Shown: positions 5,642 to 8,190 of the stretch, piece by piece
How the letters are laid out: every line of letters starts with the position of its first letter
Numbering within the stretch: position 1 is the stretch's first letter
Assembly (NCBI GenBank): GCA_000715605.1
Contig: KL568578.1
Span: forward strand, 5,177-13,366
Source of the DNA: Streptomyces speibonae
GTDB lineage: Bacteria > Actinomycetota > Actinomycetes > Streptomycetales > Streptomycetaceae
Direction of reading: 5' to 3'
Length of the DNA stretch: 8,190 nucleotides
Made by a program: the position numbers and the translations under genes
Notes under the pieces: model-generated
Database searches by the model: none
What the model was told of the DNA's origin: nothing
Seen by the model: the letters and a program-made list of their open reading frames with translations, nothing else

Positions 5642-7087
5642 GTGACTGTCAACGAAGACTCGTTCACCCATTGGAAGCACCGCGAGGAGATCGCGGAGTC
5701 GATGATCCCGATCATCGGGAAGCTGCACCGGGAGCGGGACGTGACCGTCCTGCTGCACAGCCGCTCCTTGGTGAACAAGTCGGTGGTCAGCATCCTCAAG
5801 ACCCACCGCTTCGCCCGGCAGATCGCCGGCGAGGAGCTCTCGGTCACCGAGACGCTGCCCTTCCTGGAGGCACTCACCACGCTCGACCTCGGTCCGTCGC
5901 AGATCGACATCGGGCTGCTCGCCGAGGCCCACCGCACCGACGACCGGGGACTGTCGGTGGCCGAGTTCACCGCCGAGGCCGTCGCCGGCGCGACCGGCGC
6001 CAACAAGATCGACCGCCGCGAACCACGCGACGTCGTCCTCTACGGCTTCGGCCGCATCGGCCGCCTCCTGGCCCGGCTCCTCATCGAGAAGTCGGGCTCC
6101 GGCAACGGGCTGCGCCTGCGCGCGATCGTGGTCCGCCGGGGCGGCGCACAGGACATCGTCAAGCGCGCCTCGCTGCTGCGCCGCGACTCCGTGCACGGTC
6201 AGTTCCAGGGCACGATCACCGTGAACGAGGCGGACGACACGATCGTCGCCAACGGCAACACCATCAAGGTGATCTACGCCGACGACCCGACCCAGGTCGA
6301 CTACACGGCGTACGGCATCAAGAACGCCATCCTCATCGACAACACCGGCAAGTGGCGCGACCGCGAGGGCCTCTCGCAGCACCTGCGTCCCGGTGTCGAC
6401 AAGGTGGTGCTGACCGCGCCGGGCAAGGGCGACGTCCCCAACATCGTGCACGGCGTCAACCACGACACCCTGAAGCCGGACGAGCGGATCCTGTCCTGCG
6501 CGTCCTGCACCACCAACGCGATCGTCCCGCCGCTCAAGGCCATGGCGGACGAGTACGGTGTGCTGCGCGGGCACGTGGAGACGGTCCACTCGTTCACCAA
6601 CGACCAGAACCTGCTGGACAACTACCACAAGTCGGAGCGCCGCGGCCGTTCCGCGCCGATGAACATGGTGATCACCGAGACGGGTGCCGCCTCGGCCGTC
6701 GCCAAGGCACTGCCCGACCTCGACGCGACGATCACGGGCAGTTCGATCCGGGTCCCGGTGCCGGACGTCTCGATCGCGATCCTCAACCTCCAGCTGGCCC
6801 GTGCGACCAGCCGCGAGGAGGTCCTCGACCACCTCCGCAAGGTGTCGCTGACCTCCCCGCTGAAGCGCCAGATCGACTTCATCAGCGCCCCCGACGCCGT
6901 CTCCAGCGACTTCGTCGGCTCGCGGCACGCCTCGATCGTCGACGCCGGCGCGCTCAAGGTCGAGGGCGACAACGCGATCCTGTACCTCTGGTACGACAAC
7001 GAGTTCGGCTACTCCTGCCAGGTCGTCCGGGTCGTCCAGTACGTCTCGGGCGTGGAGTACCCGACGTACCCGTCCCCGGCGGTCTGA
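5642..7087 (+). CDS. gap: Long-form glyceraldehyde-3-phosphate dehydrogenase
   Basis: Interconverts glyceraldehyde-3-phosphate and 1,3-bisphosphoglycerate in the cytoplasm. The protein has 481 residues; ordinary GAPDH has about 335. The extra part is an N-terminal region of about 128 residues (HWKHREEIAESMIPIIGKL and onward) characteristic of the long actinobacterial GapB-type enzymes. The Rossmann motif GFGRIGR is at 135-141. Catalytic Cys289 lies in SCASCTTNA and the partner His316 in HSFTNDQ, with the standard spacing of 27. After the second strand, where NAD-specific enzymes have Asp, there is Arg165-Arg166, pointing to NADP use. The C-terminus WYDNEFGYSCQVV is canonical. GTG 5642 agrees with the conserved MTVNEDSF-like start; the ribosome site is weak. 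It is a single-gene unit with a terminator downstream, and GapB-type enzymes are often gluconeogenic. Confidence 0.95.
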   Translation: MTVNEDSFTHWKHREEIAESMIPIIGKLHRERDVTVLLHSRSLVNKSVVSILKTHRFARQIAGEELSVTETLPFLEALTTLDLGPSQIDIGLLAEAHRTDDRGLSVAEFTAEAVAGATGANKIDRREPRDVVLYGFGRIGRLLARLLIEKSGSGNGLRLRAIVVRRGGAQDIVKRASLLRRDSVHGQFQGTITVNEADDTIVANGNTIKVIYADDPTQVDYTAYGIKNAILIDNTGKWRDREGLSQHLRPGVDKVVLTAPGKGDVPNIVHGVNHDTLKPDERILSCASCTTNAIVPPLKAMADEYGVLRGHVETVHSFTNDQNLLDNYHKSERRGRSAPMNMVITETGAASAVAKALPDLDATITGSSIRVPVPDVSIAILNLQLARATSREEVLDHLRKVSLTSPLKRQIDFISAPDAVSSDFVGSRHASIVDAGALKVEGDNAILYLWYDNEFGYSCQVVRVVQYVSGVEYPTYPSPAV

Positions 7088-7124
7088 GCCGGGAGGCCGC
7101 GGGAGGCGCAGGCGGAGTGACGGA

Positions 7125-7151
7125 CGGGGCCGGGCGAGATGTCCGGCCCCG
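7125..7151 (+). terminator. Terminator-like hairpin after gap
   Basis: CGGGGCCGG (7125-7133) and CCGGCCCCG (7143-7151) form a perfect 9-bp stem with a 9-nt loop, 37 nt after the gap stop. The downstream bases (CCCTGTTCTG) are only mildly T-rich. Confidence 0.75.
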
Positions 7152-7186
7152 CCCTGTTCTGCCCGGCTGACCGGCGGTAAGGGGCA

Positions 7187-7200
7187 GATCGATAACGATC
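7187..7200. repeat. Palindrome GATCG-ATAA-CGATC, possible operator
   Basis: Perfect 5-nt arms with an ATAA centre, 13 nt upstream of the proposed -35 of the TPR-like gene. Its low GC and symmetry stand out from the surrounding sequence, suggesting a protein-binding site, perhaps for an activator. Confidence 0.4.
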
Positions 7201-7212
7201 ACCCAATACGGC

Positions 7213-7240
7213 TTGCCGGGGCACGCGCAGTTTCTAGTCT
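7213..7240 (+). promoter_or_regulatory. Candidate promoter of the TPR-like gene, leaderless
   Basis: TTGCCG (7213-7218), a 16-nt spacer, TAGTCT (7235-7240), then 6 nt to ATG 7247. Spacing is identical to the desaturase promoter. No Shine-Dalgarno sequence is present. Confidence 0.45.
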
Positions 7241-7246
7241 TCGGGC

Positions 7247-8190
7247 ATGCCCCTCTTCAGCAGTCGCACCAGCAGACGTCTCCGTATCAACCCCGCCTTC
7301 GACGATGCCGAACTTGCCCGCGTGCTGGGCAAGTTGAGCAAGCGGAGCGGGAGCGCCAAAGCGGCCGACGTGACGCTGGCGGCCTCGCTGCTGGAGGAGG
7401 CCGGGGACGACTGGGACAGCCGCAGCCACCGGGTGTCCGTCCTGGCCGGCGCGACGGCGGACACCGGCCTAGCGGCGGCCTGGCTGGACCGGGAGCCGGA
7501 CCATGCCGACGCCCTGGTGTTCCACTCCTGGACCGGGCTGACACGCGGACTGCGGGACGGACGGCTGGAGGACGCCGGAGAGCTGATGTCCCACTGCCGC
7601 CGGGCCGCCGAACTCCGGCCGGAGGACCCGCTGCCGTGGGTGGCGCTGCTCGGTGTGTCACGGATCGAGCGGTACGGCCAGAACGAGGTCAACGCCGTCT
7701 GGCGGGAGGCCACCTCACGCGACCGCTGGCACCGTGAGGCGTACTTCCAGATGCTCGCGTACCTCTCGCCGGAGGAGGGCGGTTCCAGTGCGTCCGTCCT
7801 CGACTTCATCGACGTGGTGCGCACGCGGATCCCGGCCAACGCACCGTGTGCGGCGGTCGAGCTGACCGCGGCCGTCCGGCAGTACCAGGGGCTGCTGGCG
7901 CAGGGCGGGGTGCGGGCCATGACCGCCGGTCAGCTGTGGGAGGGCGGACAGATCGCGGCGGCACTGGACCAGGCGGCCGCGTTGTGGGCGAAGCCGGGCT
8001 TCTTCCAGCACGTGGCGGCGCCGGCGGATCTGAACGTCCTGGCGTACGCGCTGTGCGCGGCGGGGCGGGCCGCCGACGCCCACCCGGTCTTCCAGGCCCT
8101 CCAGGGCACGGTCACGCCCTGGCCGTGGGACGTCGACGGCCCCGCGCTCCAACGCTTCGAACAGCATCAGGCGAAGTCGGAACGGGGCCG
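7247..8190 (+). CDS. TPR-like helical protein, function unknown (3' end beyond the window)
   Basis: The frame is open from ATG 7247 to the right edge, giving 314 residues so far. It begins MPLFSSRTSRRLRINPAFDD, with no signal peptide or membrane helix. The rest is predicted helical with repeat-like units: ALVFHSWTGLTRGLRDGRLEDAGE leading into a CRRAAELRPEDPLPWVALL segment, which has the Ala and Pro pattern of a tetratricopeptide repeat. A later LNVLAYALCAAGRAADAHPVFQAL segment looks similar. Codon use is typical of the window, and the antisense frames look like shadows. I do not recognise a specific family; proteins of this kind usually act as scaffolds. The start is supported by a -10-like hexamer 6 nt upstream and no better alternative. 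It lies downstream of gap but behind a terminator, so it is probably transcribed separately. Confidence 0.83.
   Translation, partial: MPLFSSRTSRRLRINPAFDDAELARVLGKLSKRSGSAKAADVTLAASLLEEAGDDWDSRSHRVSVLAGATADTGLAAAWLDREPDHADALVFHSWTGLTRGLRDGRLEDAGELMSHCRRAAELRPEDPLPWVALLGVSRIERYGQNEVNAVWREATSRDRWHREAYFQMLAYLSPEEGGSSASVLDFIDVVRTRIPANAPCAAVELTAAVRQYQGLLAQGGVRAMTAGQLWEGGQIAAALDQAAALWAKPGFFQHVAAPADLNVLAYALCAAGRAADAHPVFQALQGTVTPWPWDVDGPALQRFEQHQAKSERG

Noticed and set aside
4931..6928. Open frame of 665 codons on the minus strand opposite gap
   Set aside because: It is antisense to a confidently identified GAPDH gene, has low-complexity Asp/Val/Arg/Gly composition and no recognisable domain. Long antisense frames are expected in high-GC coding DNA.
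5671..7170. Open frame of 499 codons in another plus-strand frame of gap
   Set aside because: It is Arg/Pro/Gly-rich shadow sequence; the GAPDH frame has all catalytic motifs.

Overview
The window looks like chromosomal DNA of a Streptomyces or close relative. GC is very high with strong third-position GC bias, GTG starts are common, and the gene families are typical of that group (FCD-type GntR regulator, long-form GAPDH, SseB-domain protein, paired crcB with DUF190). I see no insertion sequence, phage gene, CRISPR array, rRNA or tRNA. Two genes run off the window: the asparaginase at the left edge and a TPR-like protein at the right edge.

Layout. (1) 1-1701, minus: a GntR/FadR-type regulator translationally coupled to an Asparaginase_II family L-asparaginase (TGATG overlap). 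(2) 1819-2892, plus, divergent from the regulator: a three-histidine-box membrane fatty acid desaturase. (3) 4387 down to 2899, minus: a winged-helix regulator, then crcB, a DUF190 protein and a second crcB. The last three overlap by 4 nt at each junction. This is a fluoride-export operon, probably encoding a heterodimeric Fluc channel, and it converges on the desaturase with 6 nt between them. (4) 4388-4626: an intergenic region with three long inverted repeats whose arms overlap. (5) 4627-5010, plus: a short MarR regulator, convergent with an SseB-domain protein (5442-5038, minus). (6) 5642-7087, plus: a long-form glyceraldehyde-3-phosphate dehydrogenase with a good terminator-like hairpin. 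(7) 7247 to the edge, plus: a TPR-like protein of unknown function.

A theme across the window is translation start type. Four genes (GntR regulator, desaturase, MarR, TPR-like protein) lack a Shine-Dalgarno sequence and have a -10-like hexamer ending exactly 6 nt before the start codon, which predicts leaderless mRNAs. The ArsR-like gene and the DUF190 gene instead have clear Shine-Dalgarno sequences.

No obviously new multi-gene system is present. The most interesting points are the predicted opposite membrane topology of the two CrcB proteins with loss of the Phe box in one, the cysteine-free ArsR-like regulator heading the fluoride operon, the chain of mutually exclusive stem-loops at 4458-4552, and a GAPDH whose cofactor-binding position suggests NADP use.
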